Assembly: GCA_038216465.1 (NCBI GenBank)
Contig: JBBQQC010000004.1
Coordinates: forward strand, 1 to 64,000
Origin: JACCZX01 sp038216465
GTDB lineage: Bacteria > Pseudomonadota > Gammaproteobacteria > Burkholderiales > Burkholderiaceae_F
Direction of reading: 5' to 3'
DNA length: 64,000 bases
Each line of letters starts with the position of its first letter. Position 1 is the first letter of the stretch. This document shows, in pieces, positions 43,020 to 52,258 of this stretch. The position numbers and the translations under genes are program-made. The notes below the pieces were generated by a model, which searched no databases, had not been told where the DNA came from, and worked only from the letters and a program-made list of their open reading frames with translations.

Positions 43020-44105
43020 TTACGGGATCGCGAGCGCACTGCGAACCGAGTCGGCCGCCGTCTTGTTAAAGCGGTACTGGTAGTCGTAGATCTTGGCGCC
43101 TGCCTGATACAGCTTGCCGGGGCGTACGCCGGGAGTTCCTTTGCTGGGCTCGATGAACGCAATTTTCGCCGACTCGCGCTCGACGTTGGTTACGCCGGTA
43201 TCGAGTGGATCGACGTTGGCCGGAAACGACAGTACGACCGCGCGTGTCCCGCCGATCGTTTGCTCCTCCCATTCGCCCTCGTTCAGTGCCTTGACCCCGT
43301 CGCGATCGCAAAACAGCGTGCCGGTTTTCGCAGCGAAGAGCTCGACGGTTCCCTTCTTGGCGCCGGGCTTGAACAGCATCGCGTACGGCTTTGCGCCCTT
43401 GCGATCTTCGTAGGCCAGGCAATACGGAATCTGCTTCGAGAAGTTGCCGACGAACTGGCCGGTATTGGTGGCGCCGGTAAACGACTCGCGCGCCGGTAGC
43501 ACCAGCACGTCGTCGATAAAGCGTGCGACGACAAGGTATGCGACAGCTCCCGGCGGGAAAACCGCGCTGCCTAACTTGGCCGCTTCCTGCCGCAGATAGT
43601 TGTCGGGCGTACGCAGAAACTGCTGCATTTGCATTCCCGCGATGTCGAACGCCTGTAGCGTCACGGCGACCCGCAACGGATGCTGCCCCGAGAAGATCAG
43701 ATAGATCGTCCCGTCAGGCGCCGGGATTGCGAAGTTCGGGCGGCCTACCGGGCGGCGCTCGCCATTGATTACGAAGTTTCCGGCATCAATGTTGCTGTGA
43801 ACCGCGCCGGTTTTTGCATCGTTGGTGGTTTCGGTCAGCGCGTAGCGATTCTCCGCGCCGGGCTTGTCCGCTGCGCGAAGGTTGGCGATAGTCGGGCCGT
43901 TGATTAGAAAGATACCGTCGCCGTGCAGCGCAGCGATGCCGGGATCAGGCAGTGCCTTGATGCCTTTGATTGGCCGCGGCTGCTTCAGAGGCCCATAGGT
44001 CTGCAGCTCATCGGTTGTCAGCTCCTGGGCGCCGGCATTCATCGCGAGCGCTGCGGATAGTGCCAGCGCTGCACTCCCTATGATTTGTTTGACGTTGGTA
44101 TGCAT
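43020..44105 (-). CDS. Secreted protein of unknown function
   Basis: A 361-residue protein with a signal peptide (ALALSAALAMNAGAQ). I recognise no domain. Visible features: PDGTIYLIFSGQHPLRVAVTL, YLVVARFIDDVLVLPARESF, a Cys pair (IPYCLAYEDRKG and LFCDRDG) that could form a disulfide, and a C-terminal GKLYQAGAKIYDYQYRFNK. It reads like a beta-rich periplasmic domain. The frame extends to 44153, but ATG 44105 has GGAG eight bases upstream and starts the signal peptide. Confidence 0.65.
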   Translation of the reverse strand: MHTNVKQIIGSAALALSAALAMNAGAQELTTDELQTYGPLKQPRPIKGIKALPDPGIAALHGDGIFLINGPTIANLRAADKPGAENRYALTETTNDAKTGAVHSNIDAGNFVINGERRPVGRPNFAIPAPDGTIYLIFSGQHPLRVAVTLQAFDIAGMQMQQFLRTPDNYLRQEAAKLGSAVFPPGAVAYLVVARFIDDVLVLPARESFTGATNTGQFVGNFSKQIPYCLAYEDRKGAKPYAMLFKPGAKKGTVELFAAKTGTLFCDRDGVKALNEGEWEEQTIGGTRAVVLSFPANVDPLDTGVTNVERESAKIAFIEPSKGTPGVRPGKLYQAGAKIYDYQYRFNKTAADSVRSALAIP

Positions 44106-44220
44106 GCGGCGATCTCCAATGCGTTCGAACCGCGCGCATCGTAGCGAACGCACGGCAGCGTGATGATCCGAAAAACGGCGGGAATTCTCCCGCGAAGGTG
44201 GGACTCAAGCTGCCTTCGAG

Positions 44221-45618
44221 TTACACGACCTTGCCGGGATTCATGATGTTCAGCGGGTCGAGTGTGCGCTTGATTGCCCGCATCAGGTTCATCTCGACAT
44301 CGGATTTGTAGCGTGCGTTTTCGTCGCGCTTCAGCTGGCCGATGCCGTGCTCGGCCGAGATCGAGCCCGAAAATCGCGTCACCTGATCGTGCACGCACTC
44401 AAAAACAGCGGGTTGCTGCGCGAAAAACTTCGCTGCGTCGGCGCCGGACGGCGGGATGATGTTGTAGTGCAGGTTGCCGTCGCCCAGATGGCCGAAGGTG
44501 ACCATGCCGATCCCCGGAAAACGCTGGGCCAGCAGCGCGTCGGTTTCTTCGATAAAACGCGCGATGGACGAAATCGGTAGCGCAACGTCGTGCTTGATGT
44601 TCTTGCCCTCGCGCACCTGGGCTTCGGGTATCAGTTCGCGCAACATCCACAGTGAACGACTTTGCGCAGCGGATTGCGCGATCACCGCGTCGGTTATTAG
44701 CCCCTGTTCGAGCGCCTGCGCAGCGATCGTTTGAAGCAGCGCGGCCGCGTGTTGCTGATCTTCGTGATCGCTTAGCTGCAGCAGCACGTACTGCGCGTAA
44801 TTGCGTGCAAACGGCAGACGCTGGTCAGGAAAGTGGTGCGTTACCAGCTGCAGGCACTTGGCCGAAAAGAGTTCGAAGGCCGTCAGCGTTGGACCGGCCA
44901 GTGACTGCGCAAGTGTCAGCAACGTCAGTGCGGGCGACACCGCATCGAGCGCGATCAGCGCAGTTGCATACGCGCGCGGCAATGGAAACGTCTTCAGGCA
45001 CGCCGCGGTGATCACGCCAAGCGTGCCTTCGGCACCGATGAAAAGATCGCGCAGGTCATAGCCGGTATTGTCCTTACGCAGCCCGCGCAGTCCGTTCCAG
45101 ATTTCACCGGACGGCAGCACCACCTCAAGCCCGAGCGCGAGTTCGCGCGCATTGCCGTAGCGCAGTACCTGGGTGCCGCCCGCATTGGTGCTTAAATTGC
45201 CGCCGATGGTAGCGCTGCCTTCGGCGGCCAATGACAGCGGAAACAACCGGCCTGCGGCAATCGCTGCCTGCTGAACGTCGTGCAGCACACAGCCGGCCTC
45301 GACGGTGATCGTGTCGTTGATCGGATCAACCTCGCGAACGCGCTGCATGCGTTTTAGCGACAGCACGATCGCCTCGCCCGATCCATCCGGCGTTGCTCCG
45401 CCCACCAACCCCGTGTTGCCTCCCTGCGGCACGATCGGAACGCGATGTTCCGCGCACGCTGCGATGATCGCGGCGACTGCGGCGGTATCGAACGGAAGAA
45501 CGACAGCCTGCGCGCGACCGGTAAAGCGCTGCCGCCAGTCGGTCAGATACGGTGCGGTGTCCGCGGGCGCGGTCAGCACCTGCAACGCCCCAATCTCACC
45601 TAACCGCTGCAGCAGCAT
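44221..45618 (-). CDS. FAD-linked D-2-hydroxyacid dehydrogenase (GlcD/DLD family)
   Basis: A 465-residue flavoenzyme with an FAD_binding_4 (PCMH) domain, seen in VPIVPQGGNTGLVGGATPDG and FPLSLAAEGSATIGGNLSTN, and the FAD-oxidase C domain (GIGMVTFGHLGDGNLHYNI, GSISAEHGIGQLKRD). The set is that of D-lactate, glycolate or D-2-hydroxyglutarate dehydrogenases; the substrate is not decided by sequence. Its start overlaps wrbA by one base on the same strand. Confidence 0.88.
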   Translation of the reverse strand: MLLQRLGEIGALQVLTAPADTAPYLTDWRQRFTGRAQAVVLPFDTAAVAAIIAACAEHRVPIVPQGGNTGLVGGATPDGSGEAIVLSLKRMQRVREVDPINDTITVEAGCVLHDVQQAAIAAGRLFPLSLAAEGSATIGGNLSTNAGGTQVLRYGNARELALGLEVVLPSGEIWNGLRGLRKDNTGYDLRDLFIGAEGTLGVITAACLKTFPLPRAYATALIALDAVSPALTLLTLAQSLAGPTLTAFELFSAKCLQLVTHHFPDQRLPFARNYAQYVLLQLSDHEDQQHAAALLQTIAAQALEQGLITDAVIAQSAAQSRSLWMLRELIPEAQVREGKNIKHDVALPISSIARFIEETDALLAQRFPGIGMVTFGHLGDGNLHYNIIPPSGADAAKFFAQQPAVFECVHDQVTRFSGSISAEHGIGQLKRDENARYKSDVEMNLMRAIKRTLDPLNIMNPGKVV

Positions 45619-46211
45619 CAGCGTGCCGCCAGGCGCAGCGCCGCAGTGGCGAGGCGTTTGCCGAGCGACACCGCGAGACGCCGCTCATCATCGGTCAGGC
45701 GCACCGGTGCGCCGTGCGGTGCCACATGGCTCGCGCCGTACGGCGTGCCGCCACCGGTCGTTGTCATTAGCGCCGGCTCGGTGTACGGGATGCCGAGCAC
45801 CAGCATTCCCTGATGCAACAGAGGCAGCATCATCGACAACAGCGTTGTTTCCTGTCCGCCGTGCATCGACGTGGTCGAAGTGAACACGGCCGCGGGCTTG
45901 CCTGCAAGCGTGCCCGACAGCCATTGTCCGGAGGTCGAATCGATGAAGTGTTTCAGCGGCGCGGCCATGTTGCCAAACCGGGTGGGTGACCCCAGCGCGA
46001 GACCGCCGCACTCGTCAAGGTCGCGCAGCTCGACGTAGGGCGCGCCGTCGGGCGGGATCGCAGGCGCTGCGTTTTCGACGACCGCCGCGACCGGCGGAAC
46101 GGTGCGCAACCGCGCGTGCGCGCCTTCCACCTGGTCGATGCCCTGCGCCACCGCATCGGCTAGCAACCGTGTCGCGCCACTGCGCGAGTAATAGAGAACC
46201 AGAATGTCCAC
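45618..46211 (-). CDS. wrbA: NAD(P)H:quinone oxidoreductase, WrbA type
   Basis: A 197-residue flavodoxin-fold protein. VLYYSRSGATRLLADAVAQG is the FMN-phosphate loop; LALGSPTRFGNMAAPLKHFID, GKPAAVFTSTTSMHGGQETT and TGGGTPYGASHVA are the family-specific blocks. It performs two-electron reduction of quinones and limits oxidative stress. It is directly upstream of, and overlaps, the FAD-linked dehydrogenase. Confidence 0.9.
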   Translation of the reverse strand: MDILVLYYSRSGATRLLADAVAQGIDQVEGAHARLRTVPPVAAVVENAAPAIPPDGAPYVELRDLDECGGLALGSPTRFGNMAAPLKHFIDSTSGQWLSGTLAGKPAAVFTSTTSMHGGQETTLLSMMLPLLHQGMLVLGIPYTEPALMTTTGGGTPYGASHVAPHGAPVRLTDDERRLAVSLGKRLATAALRLAAR

Positions 46212-46284
46212 GCGGCTTTCTAGTTTGTCGATCGGAGTGATGGGAAGGCGATGCTTGTGAGGCGCTCGCTATTATCGCCGCACC

Positions 46285-47535
46285 ATGCGCTTGAATATCA
46301 CACCATGGCTCGATCGCTACTCGTTGCTGAGACGGGCGCGCGAGGTGGCGATCTTCGCGCAGCGGCGCGCGCACGACGTCAAGATGCCACAGGTTGCCGG
46401 CAGTCTGACGTTCACGACGACGCTGACGATCGTTCCTTTGTTTGCGGTTGCGTTGGCACTGTTTACCGCCTTTCCGCTGTTCACCGAGTTTCGCGCCGCA
46501 GTCGAAAACGCGGCTTTACAGGCGTTGCCCACGCAGATTGCCGAATCCGTGCTCGGCTACATAAACGAGTTCGCGATAAAAGCAACGCGGCTGACCGCGG
46601 TCGGACTGATCTTTCTGACGGTGACTGCGGTCGCGGTGATGGTCACGTTCGATCGCGTGCTGAACGACATCTGGCGTGTGAAGAACCGCCGTCCGCTGAC
46701 GCAGCGGGTGCTGATCTATTGGGCAATCCTGACGCTCGGCCCACTGCTGATCGGTGCCAGCTTAAGCGCCAGCTCTTACGTGTGGGCAATGTCGGGCGAT
46801 GCACTTGCGATGCTGCCGCGGGCAGTCGTCGGAGCACTGGACTACGCACCCGTCCTTCTCAGCGGTTTCGCTTACGCGGCGCTTTTCGTCTACGTGCCGA
46901 ACCGCGCCGTCGCCTGGCGCGATGCGCTGATCGGCGGTTTTATTGCCGCCGTCCTCGCCGAGTTGTTCAAACACGCTTTTGCTGTTTTCGTGGCGCGCGG
47001 CATTACCGGCTCGGTGTACGGGACCTTCGCGGTGCTGCCGCTTTTTCTGATCTGGATTTACTTGTCATGGTACGTCGTGCTGTTCGGGGCGGCGATCACT
47101 GCCACGTTGCCGCGGTTGCGAGCGACGCGGTTCAGCGACGAAACGCTCGCCGGCAATCAGTTCATCACATCGGTAGCGTTGCTGAAGGTGTTGCTGCGCG
47201 CGAAGCAGACAAAGAAGCCCGCCGTGCGGCCAGTCGAGCTGGCACGGCAGACCCGCATGTCCACCGACGAAACCGAACAGCTGCTCGAAGCTCTGGAGCA
47301 ACTCAGCTACGTCAGGCGTCTCGCCGTGCCGCGATCGGGCCGCTACGCCGATCACGACTGGATGCTGGTCTGCGATGAAAACGCAATGACGCTAACACCG
47401 TTGTTCGAACACTTCGCCATCAACCCGGCCAACAGCCTGATCAGTACCGATGCGCACGGACTTCGGGCGTTGCGTAGGCGCTGGTTTGAGGCAGAGTGGC
47501 TGCAAGCGCCGCTGGCTGAGGAACTCGCCGACTGA
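46285..47535 (+). CDS. YihY/BrkB family inner-membrane protein
   Basis: A 416-residue protein with six hydrophobic helices in the first 280 residues, including SLTFTTTLTIVPLFAVALAL, LPLFLIWIYLSWYVVLFGAA and GALDYAPVLLSGFAYAALF. The last 130 residues are soluble and look like a winged helix (RQTRMSTDETEQLLEALEQL). Members were once called ribonuclease BN, which is no longer accepted; function is unclear. It is divergent from wrbA. Confidence 0.88.
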   Translation: MRLNITPWLDRYSLLRRAREVAIFAQRRAHDVKMPQVAGSLTFTTTLTIVPLFAVALALFTAFPLFTEFRAAVENAALQALPTQIAESVLGYINEFAIKATRLTAVGLIFLTVTAVAVMVTFDRVLNDIWRVKNRRPLTQRVLIYWAILTLGPLLIGASLSASSYVWAMSGDALAMLPRAVVGALDYAPVLLSGFAYAALFVYVPNRAVAWRDALIGGFIAAVLAELFKHAFAVFVARGITGSVYGTFAVLPLFLIWIYLSWYVVLFGAAITATLPRLRATRFSDETLAGNQFITSVALLKVLLRAKQTKKPAVRPVELARQTRMSTDETEQLLEALEQLSYVRRLAVPRSGRYADHDWMLVCDENAMTLTPLFEHFAINPANSLISTDAHGLRALRRRWFEAEWLQAPLAEELAD

Positions 47536-47546
47536 GAAAACGGCGG

Positions 47547-47870
47547 CTAAAGACGGATCTTGCCGGCCCAGGTTTGCAGATACATCACCCAGTCGCCGAT
47601 GAAGCTGTATAGCGGCTGCTTGAACGACGCCGGCTTGTTCTTCTCGAATGCAAAGTGACCGATCCAGGCAAAGCCATATCCGCAAAGCAGCGAGACCAGG
47701 AGCCACGCTGCGTTACGAGTCGCAATCGCGGCCACGCTGAAAGCGAGCGCGAGCGACAAGCCTACGAAATGCATGCGCCGGCAGTTGCGGTCGCTGTGCT
47801 CGGACAAATAAAACGGATAAAACTCGCGAAAGCTCGCAAAGCGCCGCGTAGGCAGAGAAAGCCTGTCCAT
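47547..47870 (-). CDS. DUF962/Mpo1-like membrane protein
   Basis: A 107-residue protein with FREFYPFYLSEHSDRNCRRMH, then two hydrophobic segments and FAWIGHFAFEKNKPASFKQP, the conserved His-rich pattern of the DUF962 family, whose yeast member Mpo1 acts in 2-hydroxy fatty acid oxidation. Bacterial role is unknown. It converges with the YihY gene. Confidence 0.87.
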   Translation of the reverse strand: MDRLSLPTRRFASFREFYPFYLSEHSDRNCRRMHFVGLSLALAFSVAAIATRNAAWLLVSLLCGYGFAWIGHFAFEKNKPASFKQPLYSFIGDWVMYLQTWAGKIRL

Positions 47871-47901
47871 GCCGTCAATCTAGCCTGTGCCGGGGGAATG
47901 C

Positions 47902-48543
47902 TCAAGGAGGCGTGACGCTGAGCACCAGCGCGGCGGCACCCAGTACCAAGACGCCCGCGACGCGGTCGATCATCCTCGCATACCGCGGGTCGGCCGCGAG
48001 ATGGGCTGCGCGCGCGGCCAGATAACCGTAGCAGCCCAAGATCATTGACTCGGGAAGGATGGAGCCGGCGGCAAGCCAGAGCATCTGCGCACCGACCGGC
48101 AACGTCGGATCAACGAACTGCGGCAGGATGGCGATGAAAAAGATCAACGTCTTCGGGTTGGCGAGCTGCAGCGTGAAACCGGACAAAAAAGTCGAGCGCG
48201 CCGAGAGGTCGCTCGCCGTCGTATTGGAGGTTGCGATCGGCGAAGATCGACCCAGCAGCGCCGAAGCTGCGACGTAGATCAGATAGAAAGCGCCCAGCCA
48301 TTTGACCGTGACGAAGAATGGCCTGGACGCGATCAGGACCGCGCCCACCGCACTCGCGGACACTGCGAAGTACAGTGCGTTGGCCGACAGCACGCCTAAT
48401 GCAGCGAACAGCGAGTGGCGTGCGCCCCGCGTCAGGCCGTACGCGATAACCAGCATCACCGCAGGACCGGGCGACAGCGATAGCGCCGCTTCGGTCAACA
48501 GATAGAGCCAGTAAGTATTCCCGTTGACTGCTGCTGGCAGCAC
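47902..48543 (-). CDS. LysE/RhtB family amino acid exporter
   Basis: A 213-residue membrane protein with about six helices. The family marks are LLTEAALSLSPGPAVMLVIA near the N terminus and GFTLQLANPKTLIFFIAILP in the middle. It probably exports an amino acid or related metabolite; substrate unknown. The next gene upstream on the strand, the alpha/beta hydrolase, ends five bases away, so co-transcription is likely. Confidence 0.87.
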   Translation of the reverse strand: MLPAAVNGNTYWLYLLTEAALSLSPGPAVMLVIAYGLTRGARHSLFAALGVLSANALYFAVSASAVGAVLIASRPFFVTVKWLGAFYLIYVAASALLGRSSPIATSNTTASDLSARSTFLSGFTLQLANPKTLIFFIAILPQFVDPTLPVGAQMLWLAAGSILPESMILGCYGYLAARAAHLAADPRYARMIDRVAGVLVLGAAALVLSVTPP

Positions 48544-48548
48544 GTGCG

Positions 48549-49385
48549 TCAGGCCAGTGCGCGTTCAAACACGCGCTCGGCAAACCTCCGCAACGTTTCT
48601 CGCACACCGTCCGGATTTTCGGCCATCAATGCGTGGCCGGCACCCGGCAGCGTCACGACCGTGGCCGCGCGGCATGCGTCGATCAGTGGCTGCGCTGCGC
48701 GCGCGGGGGTCATCGAATCCGACGCCGCAAGGATGAACAGTGCGGGGCATCCCAGTTCGGCGGCCGCCTGCGTACCGCGTCGATACGCATTGCAGGCCGC
48801 GAAGTCGGCGTGCAGTACATCGCTGCCGTTGCGCTGCGCGATTCGCTGCATTAACCGCAGATTGCTCCACACGTTCGAGAAACCGGGGCCGGGGCTCGAC
48901 GGCTTGCGATCAAATGCGCCGATTGACGCACTGTGCGACCACACGTTGATCATTTTCATCGCCTGGGCCGGTGATCGCTTGGTGGCGTCGAGCAGCACGT
49001 CGGACACGCGCATCGGAGAAGCTGTCGCGATCAGGACCACGCCCCGGATCCGGTCGCGCAGCATCGCTCCCACCTCGAGCGCGATTAGCGAGCCCATGCT
49101 GTGTCCGACCACGATCAGGCGCTCGGCGCCGCACATCTTCAACGCGTCGCCGATCCGTTCGGCCATTGATTCGATGGTCGACAGCGGCGGGCCGGCGCTG
49201 CGCATGTGTCCAGGCAGATCCAGCGCCAGCACGCCGTAGCCGTGGTGTGCCAAATAGCGACTCTGCAGGATCCACACGCTGTGATCGCACTCACCGCCGT
49301 GCAGAAACACGATCGTCGGCAGCGCCGGGTCATATGCCTTGCCGCCGGTGTATGCGTACAGCCGGGGCGTTTCAGCCAGGTCCAT
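48549..49385 (-). CDS. Alpha/beta hydrolase
   Basis: A 278-residue cytoplasmic hydrolase. It has the oxyanion region FLHGGECDHSVW, the nucleophile elbow VVGHSMGSLIALE, an acid in FILAASDSMTPA and the base His in LPGAGHALMAE. Substrate cannot be told. It follows metY by nine bases on the same strand and precedes the LysE-type exporter, so these three may form one operon. Confidence 0.85.
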   Translation of the reverse strand: MDLAETPRLYAYTGGKAYDPALPTIVFLHGGECDHSVWILQSRYLAHHGYGVLALDLPGHMRSAGPPLSTIESMAERIGDALKMCGAERLIVVGHSMGSLIALEVGAMLRDRIRGVVLIATASPMRVSDVLLDATKRSPAQAMKMINVWSHSASIGAFDRKPSSPGPGFSNVWSNLRLMQRIAQRNGSDVLHADFAACNAYRRGTQAAAELGCPALFILAASDSMTPARAAQPLIDACRAATVVTLPGAGHALMAENPDGVRETLRRFAERVFERALA

Positions 49386-49394
49386 CAGCTTCCA

Positions 49395-50690
49395 TCACGC
49401 CGTCTTCGAGGCACGCTTCAGAGCCCGATCAAGATCGTCGAGCAAATCGCTCGCGTCTTCAAGCCCAACCGAGAGCCGAATCGTTCCCTGCGCAATGCCC
49501 GCCGCTGCGAGCTCCTGATCGGGAACGCGGAAGTGTGTGGTCGACGCCGGATGAATGACCAGCGATTTGGCATCGCCCACGTTCGCCAAATGTGAAAACA
49601 CCTGCAGCGCTTCGACGAAAGTGCGCCCCGCGGCGCGCGCGCCTTTCAGGTTAAAGCTGAACACCGCTCCGCATCCGCGCGGCAGCAGACGCTGCGCGAG
49701 TGTGTGATCGGGATGCGCCGGTAGCTCCGGGTACGCCACCGATTCGATCATCGGGTGAGCGGCCAGGAAAGCGACGACCTTGCGCGCATTGTCGACGTGC
49801 CGCTGCATCCGCAGTGGCAGCGTCTCCAGGCCCTGCAACAAAAAGAACGCGGTGTGTGGGCTCATACAAGCGCCGAAATCGCGCAGCCCCTCACGCCGTG
49901 CGCGCAGTAAAAACGGCGCGACCGTACTTTCCTCGGCGAAGTTCATTCCGTGGAACCCGACATACGGCTGCGTCAGCGTCAGATACTTGCCGCTGGCAAG
50001 CCAGTCGAAAGTGCCGCCGTCGATCAGCACCCCCCCGATCGCAATCCCGTGCCCGCCGATGAATTTGGTCGCCGAGTGATAGACGAGGTCGGCGCCGTGA
50101 TCGAACGGCGTTATCAGGTAAGGCGTGGTGAATGTCGAATCGACCAGCAGCGGCATGCCATGCTCGTGCGCGATCGCGCTGACCGCCGGGATGTCCAGCA
50201 CGTCGAGCCCGGGATTGCCGAGCGTCTCACCGAACAGCAGCCGGGTGTTGGTGCGGATCGCCGTGCGCCAGGCATCGAGGTCGCGCGGATCGATGAACGT
50301 CGTGTCGATGCCGAAGCGCGCCAGCGTGAAGCCGAGCAAGTTGTGCGAGCCGCCGTACAACGCGCGGCTGGCGACGATATGAGAGCCCGCACCCATTAGC
50401 GTAACGATCGCCAGGTGCAGCGCCGCCTGACCGCTCGCGGTCGCGATCGCACCCACACCTTTCTCGAGCGCTGCCATGCGTTCTTCGAACACGGCGACCG
50501 TCGGATTCGAAATCCGCGAGTACACATGACCGGCGCGCTCCATGTTGAACAGCGCAGCGGCGTGGTCGGAGTCGTCAAACACGTACGAGGCTGTCGCATA
50601 GATCGGCACCGCGCGGCTACCGGTCGTTGGGTCTGGCGGCTGCCCCGCGTGCAGTGCGAGGGTGTCGAAGCCGGGGTAGCGGACGGTCAT
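49395..50690 (-). CDS. metY: O-acetylhomoserine aminocarboxypropyltransferase (direct sulfhydrylation)
   Basis: A 431-residue PLP enzyme of the Cys/Met metabolism family. It starts MTVRYPGFDTLALHAGQPPD and has SRISNPTVAVFEERMAALE, ASGQAALHLAIVTLMGAGSH, LLVDSTFTTPYLITPF and the PLP lysine in YHSATKFIGGHG. The length and LHAGQ N terminus fit MetY (O-acetylhomoserine sulfhydrylase) rather than shorter MetZ. An upstream extension to 50903 overlaps the opposite gene and is not used; ATG 50690 is the family start. Confidence 0.9.
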   Translation of the reverse strand: MTVRYPGFDTLALHAGQPPDPTTGSRAVPIYATASYVFDDSDHAAALFNMERAGHVYSRISNPTVAVFEERMAALEKGVGAIATASGQAALHLAIVTLMGAGSHIVASRALYGGSHNLLGFTLARFGIDTTFIDPRDLDAWRTAIRTNTRLLFGETLGNPGLDVLDIPAVSAIAHEHGMPLLVDSTFTTPYLITPFDHGADLVYHSATKFIGGHGIAIGGVLIDGGTFDWLASGKYLTLTQPYVGFHGMNFAEESTVAPFLLRARREGLRDFGACMSPHTAFFLLQGLETLPLRMQRHVDNARKVVAFLAAHPMIESVAYPELPAHPDHTLAQRLLPRGCGAVFSFNLKGARAAGRTFVEALQVFSHLANVGDAKSLVIHPASTTHFRVPDQELAAAGIAQGTIRLSVGLEDASDLLDDLDRALKRASKTA

Positions 50691-50771
50691 GGGATGACTT
50701 GGCGGCAAAGGCGTGATGATGCCGCATCGCGTGCAACGCGCGGCGTTGCGTACACTCGCGGCGCACGCTTT

Positions 50772-51725
50772 ATGGATACCCGCGCAATCCTTCACCCGCC
50801 TGTCGAGCCGTATGACCAGGGCATGCTCGCGCTCGACGACGTACACACGATGTACTGGGAGACCTCCGGCAACCCCGCCGGTGCGCCGGTGTTGTTCGTG
50901 CATGGCGGCCCTGGGGGCGGGTGTTCACCCGAGCACCGACGCTTCTTCGACCCCGATTTTTTTCGTATCGTGCTGTTCGACCAGCGCGGCGCCGGTTCGT
51001 CGACGCCGGTCGGTGAAGCGCTCGGCAACACAACGGCCCAGTTGATCGACGACATGGAGAAGCTGCGCGAGTATCTCGAGGTCGAGCGCTGGCTGGTTTT
51101 TGGTGGCTCGTGGGGCAGCACGCTGGGTTTGGCCTATGGCCAGGCGTATCCGGATCGCTGCTCCGGTTTCGTATTGCGCGGCATCTTTCTCGGCCGGCAG
51201 AGTGAGATCGACTGGTTTCTTTACGGCCTGCGCACGATCTTCCCGGAAGCGTGGCACCGATTCGCGAGCATGTTGCCGCCGGCCGAGCGCAAAGACCTGC
51301 TGACGGGCTATTTGAAGCGTCTGTTTGACAGCGACGCCCGCGTGTATCTGCCCTTCGCCCGTGCGTGGAGCGAGTACGAAGGTTCGTGCTCGACATTGCT
51401 TCCGAATCCGGAGCTCGTGCGGCATTTTTCAGACGAGGCGCTCGGACTGGCGCGGATGGAAGCCCATTACTTTGCTCATCAGTGCTTTCTGCAGCCGAAT
51501 CAACTGCTGAACAATCTAGATCGGATACGCCATCTGCCCGCGGCGATCGTGCAGGCGCGCTACGACATGGTGTGCCCCATTGTCAACGCCGACGAGCTCG
51601 CGCGGGCGTGGCCGAGCGCAAAGTACACAGTTGTGGCCGACGCTGGCCATTCGGTCTGGGAGCCCTCGGTCAGCGCAGCGGTCGTCGCCGAGGTCGAGCG
51701 CATGAAACTGCATCTTGTCCGCTAG
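50772..51725 (+). CDS. pip: Proline iminopeptidase
   Basis: A 317-residue alpha/beta hydrolase of peptidase family S33 that removes N-terminal proline. Seen: PVLFVHGGPGGGCSPEHRRF, DQRGAGSSTP, the nucleophile region VFGGSWGSTLGLAYGQAYPD and the final His in ADAGHSVWEPS. Length and composition match bacterial Pip. ATG 50772 is used; the open frame extends far upstream into the opposite-strand metY and is not used. No strong Shine-Dalgarno site is visible. Confidence 0.9.
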   Translation: MDTRAILHPPVEPYDQGMLALDDVHTMYWETSGNPAGAPVLFVHGGPGGGCSPEHRRFFDPDFFRIVLFDQRGAGSSTPVGEALGNTTAQLIDDMEKLREYLEVERWLVFGGSWGSTLGLAYGQAYPDRCSGFVLRGIFLGRQSEIDWFLYGLRTIFPEAWHRFASMLPPAERKDLLTGYLKRLFDSDARVYLPFARAWSEYEGSCSTLLPNPELVRHFSDEALGLARMEAHYFAHQCFLQPNQLLNNLDRIRHLPAAIVQARYDMVCPIVNADELARAWPSAKYTVVADAGHSVWEPSVSAAVVAEVERMKLHLVR

Positions 51726-51805
51726 CCGGCGCACGCTGTGCTTGTTCGTTCCAGCGTGCGGGTCTACGATCGTTCGCGTCATCGCCTAACCCGCCAGGAG
51801 GCTGC

Positions 51806-52258
51806 ATGAAAGTTGCCGACATACTCCGCGTCAAAGGCACCGCGCTGTACACCGTGGCTCCCGACGCGCCGCTGGCCGAGGCGGTGAACCTGATGGCCGA
51901 GCTCGATATCGGCTCGGCCGTAGTGATGCGGTTCGGCGAGCTGGCGGGAATGTTGACGTTCCGCGAAGTGATCAACCGGCTGCACACCAACGGCGGCGCC
52001 ATCGGAGACATAGCGACGCGTGATGCGATGGACCCATCGCCGCTGACGGTCACGTCAGATACCGACATCATGGAAGTGCGCCGCCTGATGCTGGAACGGC
52101 ACGCGCGCTATCTGCCGGTGATGGACGGCCGCACGCTTGCGGGCGTGATTTCTTTCTATGACGTCGCCAAGGCGGTGCTCGAAGAGCAAAGCTTCGAGAA
52201 CAAGATGCTGAAGGCGTATATCGGCGATTATCGCGAGCCCGAAGAGGCCCGCAACTGA
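51806..52258 (+). CDS. CBS-domain protein
   Basis: A 150-residue protein made of a tandem CBS pair: KVADILRVKGTALYTVAPDA to REVINRLHTNGG, then RDAMDPSPLTVTSDTDIMEV to LAGVISFYDVAKAVLEEQ. Such pairs bind adenine nucleotides and sense energy state; the partner is unknown. A strong AGGAGG precedes ATG 51806. Its TGA overlaps the candidate CTG start of the next gene. Confidence 0.88.
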   Translation: MKVADILRVKGTALYTVAPDAPLAEAVNLMAELDIGSAVVMRFGELAGMLTFREVINRLHTNGGAIGDIATRDAMDPSPLTVTSDTDIMEVRRLMLERHARYLPVMDGRTLAGVISFYDVAKAVLEEQSFENKMLKAYIGDYREPEEARN

